From: Gordius sp. MW1
Lineage: Eukaryota; Nematomorpha; Gordioida; Gordea; Gordiidae
Direction of reading: 5' to 3'
Assembly: GCA_964036665.1 (NCBI GenBank)
Contig: OZ038533.1
Span: forward strand, 16,736,575 to 16,800,574
Length of the DNA: 64,000 bases
A program made the translations under genes and the position numbers. Each line of letters opens with the position of its first letter. Within the stretch, counting starts at the first letter, position 1. This document shows positions 37,930 through 50,100 of this stretch, in pieces. The notes below the pieces were generated by a model that was given only the letters and a program-made list of their open reading frames with translations, searched no databases and was not told where the DNA came from.

Positions 37930-38160
37930 TCGTACCCATATTTCTTTTCCTTTCTATTGTTTATACGGCATAGTGGCCAGTTCTACGCGGTAAAGGGTGT
38001 AATCGGAGCTGTTGTCGATTCTAGAATGAGGAATCCGCGTCTGTTGTAGGCATAAGATGTCGAGTTTATGATTTCTTGCGAATGTTAACATCCTCTGTTG
38101 TTTGCCTTGGATCATAAGGGAATTGATATTTATTGAGGCTATTTTGATCTTCATTAGCGA
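37930..38160 (-). pseudogene. LINE apurinic-type endonuclease fragment
   Basis: Read from about 38154 on the - strand: KIKIASININSL, then RNHKLDILCLQQTRIPHS, the N-terminal EEP endonuclease motif of non-LTR retrotransposons (normally LCLQET). It stops after about 66 codons, and no reverse transcriptase follows. A 5' scrap of a LINE different from the RTE copies. Confidence 0.7.
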
Positions 38161-38939
38161 TTAAGATAGTGGAGGAGGTTGGTGAAGAAATTAAGGTCGG
38201 ATGAGTTTAACCCTTTCTTAAGTGTTATATATTTTGAGATGTCGAGTTGTAGACTACAAGCCCTAGTCCTGTTAAATCAGAAAATTAGAAAAAGTGGGTA
38301 GTATTCAGCAGGTCTGAGGGTAGGGCCCTGACGATACCAATAAATACAACAGCAACGCTTATCAATAGTATGACGAAGTATTAAGTAAAAGGTTTCAAAT
38401 CTCTTCTAATAGCGAGGCTAGCAGCAAACGCATGGCAATTAATGTACTTAGCAGCATGATTGATCTGGGAAGATTTCGGAGTAGGTGGATATAGCTCATA
38501 TAAGTAAGGATGTCGAGATGAAAATATACCAAAGACATATGTGGGGAGTGAGTAATTAAAGAGAAATTTTTATTATTTAAATGTTGTTTGACACATCTTT
38601 GTCCAATCACATATAATAATTCTACCGAGGGAAGAAATTACCAGGGTATTATGGATGTAGCGGGGTCGTGAGAGTAATTAGGGGGGGGGGTAAGCTTAAA
38701 TACCTCGAATATGTTGTTTGCAAAGTAAAATTCTCAGTAAGGTTATTTTAAGTGCTTTGCTTAAGTATTAGTATGATGACGATGATTAATTAAAGTATCA
38801 TGCACATGCAGACATAGACTAATAAAACCGGGACTTGGTTGAGGCAGCACAGAAAAAGGAGCTAAAACTCGTCACGATCATCACATTTCGTTACTCTCGT
38901 CACGAAAACCATATGAAAATTGATATGATGTCTTGGGTT
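38161..38939. other. Gene-free stretch
   Basis: No recognisable coding sequence. A G-run lies at about 38681-38690. Likely intergenic repeat debris. Confidence 0.3.
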
Positions 38940-39172
38940 CAAAATGTCACAGTCCAAAATGTCACACGAATATCACGAAAAATTAAATCTCAAATGGGGA
39001 GGAAATTTGATGTACATTTAATCCTAACCCAACCCCTAACCTAAAACGCTGACCTAAAACACTACCCAATGGAAATTATGCGCTTGCGCAATGAGTAATT
39101 GCGAATCTCACGATCGTGAGATTCGCGAATCTCACGATGTGGCTTTGTTACATTTTGGACTGTGACATTTTG
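38940..39172. mobile_element. 233-bp MITE with 22-bp inverted ends and an internal perfect palindrome
   Basis: Ends at 38940-38961 and 39151-39172 are perfect 22-bp inverted repeats (core ATGTCACAGTCCAAAATG). Inside, 39101-39126 is a perfect 26-bp palindrome centred on CACGATCGTG, followed by a further partial repeat, GCGAATCTCACGAT. A C-rich AACCCAACCCCTAACC tract also occurs. No coding sequence. Target duplication not clear. Confidence 0.8.
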
Positions 39173-39262
39173 AAACGATACCATGGTGAAAGTGAATCTG
39201 GGCATCAGACTTATAAAATGGTGAAATTATAATATGTAATTATACTTAATAAAAGGATACTA

Positions 39263-39742
39263 TAATTATTAATTAAAACAAAATAAGGTATATCAAAATG
39301 TATAATACTATTTTATAAATAAATACATATTATCAAATAAATCACTAAATCAATTTTATTATAGATTCTAAATAAATCATGTATACAATATTTATTAAAA
39401 TTCAGTGTACAATATGTATTATATATAATTAGAGAGTAATATGTAAATGAACATTTTGTTCTTCGTATTTCATGTAAGAACTCATGTGTTTCAAATATGT
39501 TGTAATTATTAATTAAAACAAAATAAGGTATATCAAAATGTATAATACTATTTTATAAATAAATACATATTATCAAATAAATCACTAAATCAATTTTATT
39601 ATAGATTCTAAATAAATCATGTATACAATATTTATTAAAATTCAGTGTACAATATGTATTATATATAATTAGAGAGTAATATGTAAATGAACATTTTGTT
39701 CTCCGTATTTGATGTAAGAACTCATGTGTTTCAAATATGTTG
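39263..39742. repeat. Near-perfect 240-bp tandem duplication
   Basis: 39263-39502 is repeated at 39503-39742 with only a couple of differences (CTTCGTATTTCATG against CTCCGTATTTGATG). The second copy runs into the MULE transposase tail, so the duplication includes the 3' end of that broken gene. High identity implies a recent event. Confidence 0.92.
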
Positions 39743-40474
39743 ATGCATCTATTTCATGATTTCTGTAATGATCTTGCAAATTTTTGATGCAAGTTTCCTT
39801 TTGTATTTCTATATTCGATTTAAGATTGATCATTTTCCCTTGATTTATCTTTTTGATGTTTGAGTCACTTTCTCGTTGTATTGCTTTAATGTGATCTATG
39901 AACTCGTAGATGTTAGGGTGGGATTGTTTTATCATGTGTTTTAATTTGTTGTGGAATCCTTCTATATGATTATTGGTTCTTGGCAGACAATTCTCTTCAT
40001 ATCTTCTTCACATTTTGTATTTAAATTGGGCATCTTCTCCTACCCATGATTAATTTATAACATTTTGTAAAAATAAATACTCTGCTGCTCGTTGGGGTTT
40101 GCTTGATCTATAGATGTAATATCACTACAATCATTTTTTGAGCTGGAACCTGGATGATTAATAAGATCTTTTGATTTACAAAGGTTACTTGAGGAAGGCA
40201 ATGCTGAAGATACATCACAAGTATGCTCATTAGTTATATCAAAATTCTCTTGTTGAAGAATCCCTTTCCCATTACATTTAGTTTTTCGACACCTATAATA
40301 TATTTGTTGGTTTTTTCCTATCTTTGCTTTGGTATAGGAGTATCGGCCATAAGTCAACGCCTGACCATTTCTTGCTGACTTCGTAAATTCTAAAAAATAT
40401 GTACAGCTTATATAATTACACTTACTTGATTTATCTTTCGCTAGAAAATTTCTAAATTCTTGCACAAATGCCAT
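39669..40474 (-). pseudogene. Internally deleted MULE-type transposase with FLYWCH zinc finger
   Basis: On the - strand the N-terminal piece (about 40474-40200) has a FLYWCH-type finger: ALTYGRYSYTKAK, IYYRCRKTKCNGKG, and ITNEHTC supplying the Cys and His ligands. A C-terminal transposase piece follows at about 39970-39680: RTNNHIEGFHNKLK, SHPNIYEFIDHIKAIQ. The catalytic middle of a Mutator-like transposase is absent between them, with stops in the joining segment. A dead element or a domesticated FLYWCH fragment; the former is simpler. Confidence 0.75.
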
Positions 40475-41161
40475 GTAACAATATGCAAACGATAAGCTAG
40501 GTAATCAATAAAATACGAACCTAATTTTATGCTGCTTTTTTGTGACGATTGTGCTGCCTCAACCATGATCCAATAAAACCATAGACTGCCAAACAGCTGA
40601 TAATTTTACAGCAAATAAAATTATTTGCTTTACAGTTTGAAGAAAAATTATTTAAAATATAATTTGAGAAGCCCGATAATTTTAGGAGAATCCAAGATGC
40701 AGGACTCGAGCCCGATTGGCATGCACATATGATTAAAATCATATTTTTAGGCAATAAGCTTATGTAATTGATGGATTAATGATGACATAGAAAGTTTAAT
40801 TAAACAGGAGAATTTTATATATAATTCACAGTATTTGTCTAATTTTAAATGTAGCCCACCTGGGCAGCATTAACAGCTCTGGTTTTTAATCTTGATATTT
40901 TTAAATTACAAATTTTATAAATTTTGTTATTTAACATTTAAGACTATAAAACATGACTAGTTTTATAAGAGATATGAAAGCAAGATCACCCAATAATTAA
41001 AATATAATTTTTTTAAATCTTCTGTTTTATATTGCAAATAATTTATTATTTTAGATTTAGGTCACATTTACAATGGTAATTAAGCCAAAAATTATTAGAC
41101 CTTTAATTTATTTATTAAACATTCATGACTATATACAAATATAATATTATAATTACAAATA
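40475..41161. other. Region downstream of RPB7 with a long-range inverted repeat
   Basis: 40613-40725 (AAAATTATTTGCTTTACAGT ... GGACTCGAGCCCGATTGG) is an inverted copy of about 44920-45030. Near 40866 a hAT-like terminus ATTAACAGCTCTG occurs without a partner. No gene seen. Confidence 0.5.
41106..41115 (-). terminator. Polyadenylation signal of RPB7
   Basis: AATAAATAAA on the - strand about 50 bases beyond the RPB7 stop codon. Fits the usual position for cleavage and polyadenylation. Confidence 0.5.
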
Positions 41162-42091
41162 TCAACTAACAAGTCCCAAATAATCATCCATAAGAGATCC
41201 AATGGCAAACTACAAATATTAAAAGTAAAATTACATAAAATTTATAGCATTTAAATTGTTATAAAATTTAGTATTTCTTACAATGTCTGAAGCATTTATA
41301 CGGGTTCCTACAATCTTAACTCTAATCTCATCATCTTCTTTGATTATTAATTCCTGTTATACAAAATTTTATAGCAATTTAATGATATTGTCTATTACAT
41401 CTTCCATTGTTTTGTAACATGGGGGAACAGAGTTTGGGTCAAATTCCATGTCTGATGGAATACTCTAAATAATAGATAATAAAAATATTTATAAAAAATG
41501 AAAAAACACAGAGTTGTTTAAAAGAATTGATTTTGTAATATATAAACTTTAATAGAAACTCTATGTTCTTATATAAAATTTAACTTACATGCTTGGAAAT
41601 AAAGCAGGTTAATGGACCAATTTCACAAAATATACCAACCTTTTAAGACAAATTTTATGCTTTTTAATATATAAAATAATAAGCATATATTAGGAATAAG
41701 ATAAGAAAATTTAAAACCAGTTTATTACCTTATTAACTTGGGTGACTATAGCATCAAGAACTTCTCCTCTAAATGGCATAAATACAATGGCTTTGTATTT
41801 CACATTGTATGTAACATATCCCCGACTTGGTTGTATCATTCCAGAACCAATATTATCAATTGAGGTAACAGCAATGATAAAGCCATATCTATTCAATAAA
41901 AGTAATTTAAAGAAATTTAGTACTGCCCAGAACATGTTCCTTCAACCTCTGAAAACAACTTTTGTTTTACAGTATTTAAGAGATTAGGGCCAAAATATCT
42001 TGGATGTAATATAATCTCGTGTTCCAGAGGAATCTATAAAATAATAAATTTAACATTCATTTATATTGTCATTTAATACATGATAAAACAT
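41162..42091 (-). CDS. POLR2G: RNA polymerase II subunit RPB7 (POLR2G), complete in seven exons
   Basis: Subunit of the RPB4/RPB7 stalk of RNA polymerase II, which binds emerging RNA. Exons in coding order: 42091-42080 (only 12 nt, MFYH), 42033-41924, 41888-41729, 41639-41589, 41464-41399, 41353-41282 and 41209-41162, ending in TGA. All introns are 35-125 bases with GT-AG ends, and all phases agree. The sum is 172 residues, the usual family length. Signatures: [112 protein letters not shown]. No lesion seen, so it is very probably functional. Confidence 0.97.
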
Positions 42092-44593
42092 GGATTCAAT
42101 TTATAAAATCCTCAAAAAAAATATGGTCATCTGATCTTGTTTCCCCGCATTAGCTTATTGAGGACATTTGCAACTATGCGTTAATCAATATTTTGTTAGT
42201 GTATGGCTTTCCTTAACATTGCCTCATCCAAACTTGATCGCTTAACTTAATATTAACCTAGTTTTTAGAGAGGTAATATTTCTAGTTATCCTTTGCATTT
42301 AAGTCATACAATTACCACTAGCTAATTATATTTATAAATCTATTAAAATAAGTTATAAATCACATATAGGCGCAGAGCACTCTGCTCCGATTACCATTAC
42401 TAACTATTACAAATAGATTACATCTTTGATTAAAAATCGTAGGCACTGTTTGAAAGAAAAATTTGGTCTTTTTTATAAGGAGACATAAACTTATTCTTAA
42501 TTGAGACATTTTCTTGCATAATAAGTTCTTAGGCAGAATTCAGAAAACGCATAATCCTTAATTTTAATGCTACACTTGGCGCCAATTAACATATTTTAAA
42601 AAATATGCAATCATATAAATCAAGACAATAAAAAATATAATAAGCTTAGTTATTAAAATATATAAAAAATAATCAATTAAATGAACAATAAAGAGAACAT
42701 TGCATAAAAATAGACCAAAAATACCAACAACTATTGAAGAGATTGTATTTCACCAAGACTACCACTATCTGGAAATTGGGACTCCCTTTTTGTTAGAAAA
42801 CATTATAAAAGAATCAAATAGATTGTTATGAATTTTTAGATACCATTTGTAATTGTATAAAATTGTAAATTAACTATAATTAATACTTTATTAGTATGTT
42901 TGTAGATATTTAAAAATGTATAAGACTATATTTTAATTGCAGCCCTCTTGGAAAATTTGAGATGGAAACTACCTTGAATATATTATTGAATAAAATGAAG
43001 ATAAGTTAACATAGAGCAATAATTAAGACTGCATTAATGTGTTTGTAGATACTGAAAAATTTAATATTTGCAATTAAGATTATATTTATATTTGCTTGTA
43101 GTAATATTAAACATAGAGTTTATTGATTGCAGCCCTTTCAAAAAATTTGAGATAGATACTAACTTGAATTTATTAATTTAGCATAGTGTTAAAATATAAA
43201 ACTTATTTACTGAAAAAATGGTTTATTGTATAAATTTTAACAAATTTAATATGATTCATACATAAGTAATTTTTAAAGGTTGCACCCAAATCTAGCTCTT
43301 GAATTAATGGGGTGAAAGTACATAATATTATTGGGGATGTGGTAAAACTTTAAAACATATGGAAATTTGAAAATCGTAGCAATAACATTATCGTAGTTTT
43401 GGGATTCTGCATTTTAGGGATTTAGCCTATATCCTCATAATAATATAGTGTCAATTCAAATTTTAATTGCCATGCAATTTATGGGCTCACTTTCGGTGTG
43501 AAAAATTGATATGTTAACTTTTTTCTACATAAAAATAAAAAATGAAGCTGGTTTTGGTCAAATTTCGTTTTTATTTTTGAGCCTCCTTTGTAAATCTCAA
43601 ACAATTCTTTTTGAAGCTTGTCCTTGTTGCTTTATAACGGAGATCTAAGAAACTGTCGAAATAATCGCCTAAAAATCAAATAATGACCTTAGTTACAAAA
43701 TCCTTTTTTATTTTTACGCCTAAACAATTAACTTTTAGGCACGATCAACTAGTCGCTTATAAAGCCAATTTAATTCTGCCTATATTTTCGACTAAAAGTG
43801 TAGGTAAATCATTGGTCGCAAACTAACTTTGGACAAAAGGTTCTTATTGTAATTACTTTTTCAGACGGATTTCGTACCTTATAGCAAAAGGTCGCACGGA
43901 CGTAGCCAAGCGCTCTTCCTCAATTTAAGCTCCCTTTCTTTCTACCCCTGCTTAAATTGCACAGAAAATGAACGGCTTCCATACAAAATTTAGAAGAGCC
44001 CAGGCTTTAGTCTAGAGACTGCAAAGTCACCTTTTTTCAACCCGAACCCGACCCAAAAGCATTTTAAGATCTTCAACCCAAACCCGATCCGAAAACGCTT
44101 TAAATTTTCAACCCAAATGGGGGGGGGCATCCGGTTTCGGGTCACCCGTGTAAGTTTCTACTTTAGACGAAACAAAAACAACACGGAACCTGGTCCTCTG
44201 GTGGGGCGCAGGTGATTGCGCGGTATCCATAGGCGCGAGGCCCGATAAATCAAGGTTAATTTAGGTTTTGTCAGTTTAAATTCATGATGTGTTGAAACTA
44301 TTTAAATGATATAGTTTTTTAAACATCTCGAAAAATGTCTTGTATTTTTCTTTAGGCAATAAATGCTTAAAATTTAAACGATTAACCTCGGGTGCAAATC
44401 AACGATAATTCATGCTTAATCATCTCATTAATTATTTATAATATCTGGTCATCATCAATATTTCTCATTTTAAATCATACTTATTTCTAACTTTATGACA
44501 TCAGCATGTAATTTTATAAGGCGTCTGATCTGAGATATATATTACAAAAGTATCTTTTCCCGTGATACAATGTAAATATTTAGAGATCTATCC
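42092..44593. other. Upstream of RPB7, mostly gene-free
   Basis: The first few hundred bases should contain the RPB7 promoter. Two imperfect direct repeats (CAGCCCTCTTGGAAAATTTG at about 42942 and CAGCCCTTTCAAAAAATTTG at about 43131, each followed by GAGAT and ACTT-GAAT) suggest a decayed about 190-bp duplication. 44013-44160 holds AACCCGAACCCGACCC motifs after TAGAGACTGCAAAG, a fragment of the AGAGACCTGCA hAT-like family; a similar one is at about 2230-2335. No coding sequence recognised. Confidence 0.4.
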
Positions 44594-46022
44594 GTGGCGT
44601 ACGCAAGGGGGGGGGGGGGGTTGGCGTTGGCGTTACACCCCCCCCCCCTCCCGCTGCGGACAATAATTTAAAACTTATGTAATGCAATACAAAATTTGTA
44701 CCATAGAGGCCAAATACTCAATTATAATTAACTAAATAAATGAATATCTTATAAAAATATTTGTGTTGATAGGCAACAGAAGATTCATTCTATCTTTTAT
44801 TATTGGGAATAATGCAGCGAATAATAAGATTTTACAGAAGGTGAGAGGATATCAAAAATAACGATATTAAAAAATAATTGTATCAATTAAGTAAGATATA
44901 AAAAAACAATTTTAGAGCTATTGGAATCCAATCGGGCTCGAGTCCTGCATCTTGGATAAAATTATCGGGTTTCTCAAATTTTATTTTAAATAATTTTTCT
45001 TCAAACTGTAAAGCAAATAATTTTAATATTTTGAAAAATACGATGATTCAATCGTTGCAAAATAATTTAATTTTCAACAAATCATTTATGGAAATTTTTA
45101 TGGTTTTTTTCGCTTATTAATAGTAATTAAATTTGTTGCATGCTACGAGATAAATTCATATTTTGAATTTATAATTTGGTTAGAAATTTAAAGGGCTCAA
45201 AAACATTATTTTATTGGACGGGCATTACAAAAACACCAAGCTTGGATTGAGCTCAGCCCAATGAAAAACAATTTGCAGGACTCTAAGTTCGCCTAAGCCG
45301 ATTAATAAAAATAAATGTTAATCTACACCTATCACAGGCATTAAATACTACAGTCGAAACTTCTTAATCGCAAATCAGGTAATCGCGAAAATCTTTTAAT
45401 CGCGAAGTTAACCTCCATTTTGTTTTTTTTAAACGATAATATTAAAAAAAAACATCGTTTATTGACAAATCGCCTAATAGTACAATATCGGATATTCACA
45501 AACATTTTCGAGTCCTTAAATCAACCAGATAATTATATAAAATATCGTTTTATTGCGAAGCGTAAGAAACGAATATTTAATATAATGTACATATACTTTT
45601 ATTCCCATCGTTTAATCGCGAATTTTTTTCAGGCCCAAGGCTTTGCAATTAAACGGTTTTGACTGTATCAAGTTGAAACGGGGAAACAACTGCAAAAATA
45701 TTTTATAGAGGAAATTCATAAAAGTGGGTATTTATTATCAAGATAATTTGTTTTTTTTTATTATTAGAACAAATGTAGGACAATTACAAAATGAGACTTC
45801 ACATTAACATAATAATGGGTTGTTACAATTTTTTAATACCAAATTACCTTTTTATATTCTCATCTTCTTTACACCAACCTCAATAGATTTTAAATTCTAA
45901 ATTTGGCTGGACAAACTCACACGGATGCTACACTCCCTATATAAATATTTTAGGCAATTTTTTTTTTGATATTTAAAAATGTGAAAACCCCTACCAAAAT
46001 AAAATCCTGCGTACGCCCCTGG
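44594..46022. mobile_element. Large (about 1.4 kb) element with poly-G family ends, copy 9
   Basis: Left GTGGCGTACGCAAGGGG with G-run then C-run, right CCTGCGTACGCCCCTGG, flanked by TATCC on both sides (44589-44593 and 46023-46027). If both ends belong together, this is the longest member and could be closer to the family's parent, but I see no transposase in it. It contains the pogo-like MITE at 45351 and the inverted repeat partner of 40613-40725. Confidence 0.5.
45351..45665. mobile_element. Pogo/Tigger-like MITE with TA target site
   Basis: Starts CAGTCGAAACTTCTTAATCG and ends CAATTAAACGGTTTTGACTG, with TA on both outer sides (45349-45350 and 45666-45667). TTAATCGCGAA motifs recur inside. 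End sequence and TA duplication fit the Tc1/mariner pogo branch. The internal open stretch is not a transposase. Confidence 0.75.
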
Positions 46023-46328
46023 TATCCATTAATAGACACATTTTATTTAATAACAAGCCAACCAAAAGTAAATTTATTTCCTCAAGGAAAAAAAATTCTA
46101 AATTGATTGATAAATCTTTGCCTCTTGCAGGTATACAACAATGAAAGATCGAGAGATGGGATTTAATATGCCGATAAGTTAAAAATATTACCGCGTGCTA
46201 GGATTTAAAAAATGTTAATTTCAAAATTGAACTCTATCGAAACTACGCTATTGAATTAATTCCAATATATTAAAACCGTACACAAGCAATTTTAAATTAA
46301 TAATATATTAAACATTTGAATCCTTTTC

Positions 46329-46460
46329 CATGAGCGTAGCGAAGGGGGGGGGCAGGAAAGGGCAGGTGCCCCCCTCTAAATCCAAAAATTTATTAAAATT
46401 ATGGCTAAAATTTCACAAAAATGATCATTTTGCCCCTCCCTAAATCATTATTGCCCCCCC
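46329..46460. mobile_element. Poly-G/poly-C short transposon, copy 10
   Basis: Left end CATGAGCGTAGCGAAGG, then GGCAGGTGCCCCCCTCTAAAT and TTATTAAAATTATGGC. The right side stops at a C-run (TTGCCCCCCCCTC) without its inverted end. Same orientation as copy 8. Confidence 0.7.
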
Positions 46461-46764
46461 CTCTTTTTCAAATAAAGTGGTAAACTCTTAAAATTGAACT
46501 GGAGCAATAAATTGGCATTTATTATCTTAATGTAATTTTCAAATCTGCATGTGATAGATTTATCGATGAAGCAAACTATTACGCCAACATAATATAATAA
46601 AATATATACGATTAAATACAAAATACAACATGATAATGTTGTAATAAGCCTAAGCTACATGTAATAGGCAAAGTTGTACAAGGTGTAGTATATATTAAGT
46701 CTTTTCGACGATTTTAAATAATAATAATTCACGATAATCAAATGAGACGTAATGCCTAATGAGT

Positions 46765-46863
46765 AGTGTTGTAAAAACGGCTGGGCTTTGTTTGGTCGAC
46801 TAAACATAAACAGACCAAAGGCTTGAGGTCGACCAAACAAAACCCAGCCCTTTTTACAAGACT
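46765..46863. mobile_element. GTTGTAAAA-ended MITE, copy 6 (short)
   Basis: GTGTTGTAAAAACGGCTGGG at left and CCCAGCCCTTTTTACAAGAC at right, about 99 bp, with the central part deleted relative to the about 200-bp copies. Confidence 0.75.
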
Positions 46864-47188
46864 ACTAGTAAGACGACTACACTACGGCAGAGAGGCCATA
46901 ACGTTTAGAATACATAATATATTTCATACGAGATAGGATATTCCGTTGAAAGCAATGTGTGGAAATTGGATTTAAATGCAAGAAGTAATAAGCTCTCCCC
47001 AGTCGGGCTTAAAAACGCGAATTCGTTCAATATTCTTACTTTGGCACCAATATATTATTAAAAGGAACATACATATAGAAAATAAGGAACATCCATAATA
47101 TGGGGGGGGGGGGGGTAACGAGTAATAAATGTATACAAAAGATAGGGGGGAAGTGTAATATAAAATAAAGCGTCTCATAGCGACTTTA

Positions 47189-50100
47189 TCATGCTCTTCC
47201 CATACGAGATTTTGCTTTGAGTAGGAGCAGACGATCGTAATGGTTGCCATGGACGACCCGATCTATTTTACATGGCGCAGCTCGAGGAGGTACGACCGGT
47301 TTACAACTATTGCCACCACCACCACTACTACCACTACAATGGCGGGTCAAGAGGTTTTTATTTTTCGCCAACACGACCAAACAATCGTCACCGGGCCGCA
47401 ATTGGTTACATCGCAATCCCAACTCGCTTAGTGAACGTTCCGGGCTAACGGAAGCCCAACCTCCTCCAACGTTATTCGGCTGGGGCACGAAAAATAGATG
47501 ACTCAATCGAACCTCCATATTGGTTACCTATAACAAAAAATTATAATCTTAAAAATCGCCTCCTTAACATACATTATTTAGGCTGTAAATAATATAACTC
47601 GACCAGCTACAAAAGAATTGTTTTTTGCCGAATAATGATGCGGGCGTAGCCAGGGGGTGGCATGGAGGGACGGCTGCCCCCCTTTAAATTTTGCAATTCT
47701 TTAAATTTTGATATAAAATTATAGCTAAAATTTAAAAATTAATTGCCCCCCCCTCTTGTTCCAATCCTGGCCACGCCCCTGCAAACAATTACATAAAATA
47801 GAAAAAGCACACCATAAGATAATATTCTAAATAAAAACACAATAAAAAAAATATTTTTTTTATAAAAAATAAAACGTTCGTAAATAAACAACATATGTGT
47901 TTATTTTAAAATACATTACGGTATCACACAACCCCCCCCCCCCCACCACGTGCTTTCATTTCTACTCCACTTGCCAATAATGAGGATTGTTTGCTCAAGG
48001 CGTAGTTAGTAACTATTGTAACCGCGACCTCAATGCTTTAACAACACGCCAGCTCTCGATCGATTTGCTCAAGCAACCTCGATGCCAGCAACTAAAAACT
48101 ATAGGCAAAACCGATTGATGTCGCGGTGGAGAAAACATATTAGGATTCCAACAAGTAAATTTTTATTTTATATCTTTATAGGTCTGTGCACGTCTAAGGG
48201 CTTGTCTTAATATGGGATTTTGCTGCGCAGCAAAAATCATCGTATGGGTAATAACATAGCCGTGTCTTAATTTCGAATTCGCAGCAGATTTACATCAGAT
48301 GCATAACATAACAGCGATTTTGTAAGGTGCAAAATTTTTCTAAGCTTAAATGTTGTATGTTTATAAATTTTTATATACCAGGAAATTTTAGATTGAATCT
48401 AAGGGTGGAAAATAAACAAAAAAACCTTTTAACTATCAAAAACAAAATATGAATAATTACAACCAAGAGTTTGACCTATGAAATTGAATCGAATATTTAG
48501 ACAAAAATAAATTCGCGCGATTTGAATCTGAATCCGATATTAAGACAAGCCCTAAAAGAACACGCTTATTTTTATCAGCCCCAACCCCCCCCCCCCCCGG
48601 CTACGCCCATGTATTCAATCACCCACTATGATGGTCATAGCTGCCCCACTCTCGAATTTGCCTCTTATTTACTATTTCAATAATCTAGGCAAACCAACCT
48701 ATAAAGAGAGGAAAGAAGGGGGGGGGGGGAGGGGGTGAAACGACTGCCAAAAGCCCCCCCCCCCGCACACCACAACCTTATCTTTCTTTACCTCCTACTA
48801 GCTCGATCGATACGATACAATAATAATTAAATTTGAAGGATTTTTGATAATGGCACCCAGCCAAACCTATGCGAAACAAGCCTCTAGAGCTTAACTTTAG
48901 CCTTCAACGATCAATAAAACTAATAATGCGCGCGTTATAGGGAGGGTATAATAATAAATTAAAACGACATCAAAAGGCGGGGACGGGCGGCTTTACCTTG
49001 GTAAAGCAATTGAATAGCTAGCAAGCTGCTAGCTTAATGCTGAACACGAACAGTGCCAAGTCTTGGTGTTTGCCAATAAGGAAAAGTGGAATTGGCAGCT
49101 TATTTGATGTTGGGTGTCGTCGTGATGGATGTGCGCGTACTTAATTTAAAGTAAATTGCATACTCGAGAACATGGGCGTAACCCGGGGGGGGGGGGGGGC
49201 AGGGAGGGGTGGTCTCTCTAAATCCAAAAATTGTTAAAATTTATTAAAATTATGGCTAAAATGTCAAAGAATGATCATTTTGCCCCTCCCTAAATCATTT
49301 TTGCCCCCTTCTAATGCAGGCTACGGCCATGCTTGAGAATTACAATGTTTGAACCCGCCCAAAATAAAATCGGGTTCGTGTTCGGGTTTGGCATAAATTT
49401 TGAAACCCGGTGGTACAGGTTCGGGTTCAAGAAATTTTATTATACTAATAATACATTTTTACCTTCAAAAAATTATTGAATAGTTAACTTAATTTTTAAA
49501 TAGCACCTAATTAAATTCACATGCCAATTGTTTAATGGGGTTATTTTCCTTCATCATTTTTAGACTCTAAAAGAGAATAATAAAATATATGTCCTATTCT
49601 TATATAAAAATTGTATAATAATTAGACCTCAGTAAATTTTACAAACAAGTGAGAAACAGATTTAAAACTATAATAAAACATCTGATATTTCTTTATATTA
49701 AATGTTAAAGTATATTTAAAGTATTTTACAATTATTAATAGTCTATATAACAATTATATATATAATAGTTACAAATTTTTGAGATAATTTGTATTGATTA
49801 ATGAATAAAAAATTCAGAAAACATAAAAATATTGAAATTAAAATCATATGGTTTTCTTCGTTTCGTTACATTCTCATGATAGAGAAAACTGAGATATTAA
49901 ATTCCATTAACAATATATTTTTGTATTAAAACCGAACCCGACCTTTTGTATTTATCGGGTTCAGGTTTTAAGGGTATTTTTAAAAATGGGTTCGGGTTTG
50001 GGTTCGAGTTTTGTAAAACATCGGGTTTTACCCGGTTCGGGTTCAGGGGGGTGGGGGAAAAACCCCTGCAATTATACGCTTCTTAATACATTGGTCCTTC

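Noticed and set aside
40866-41528. hAT element bounded by ATTAACAGCTCTG and CAGAGTTGTTTAAAAG
   Set aside because: The interval contains RPB7 exons and the ends point outwards, so these are chance or solitary ends.
45420-45662. 80-codon open frame as a pogo transposase
   Set aside because: No helix-turn-helix or DDE motif; the sequence is the interior of a 315-bp MITE.
47240-47501. + strand open frames with Thr/Pro runs
   Set aside because: They are antisense to the last ataxin-1-like exon, whose AXH motifs are clear on the - strand.
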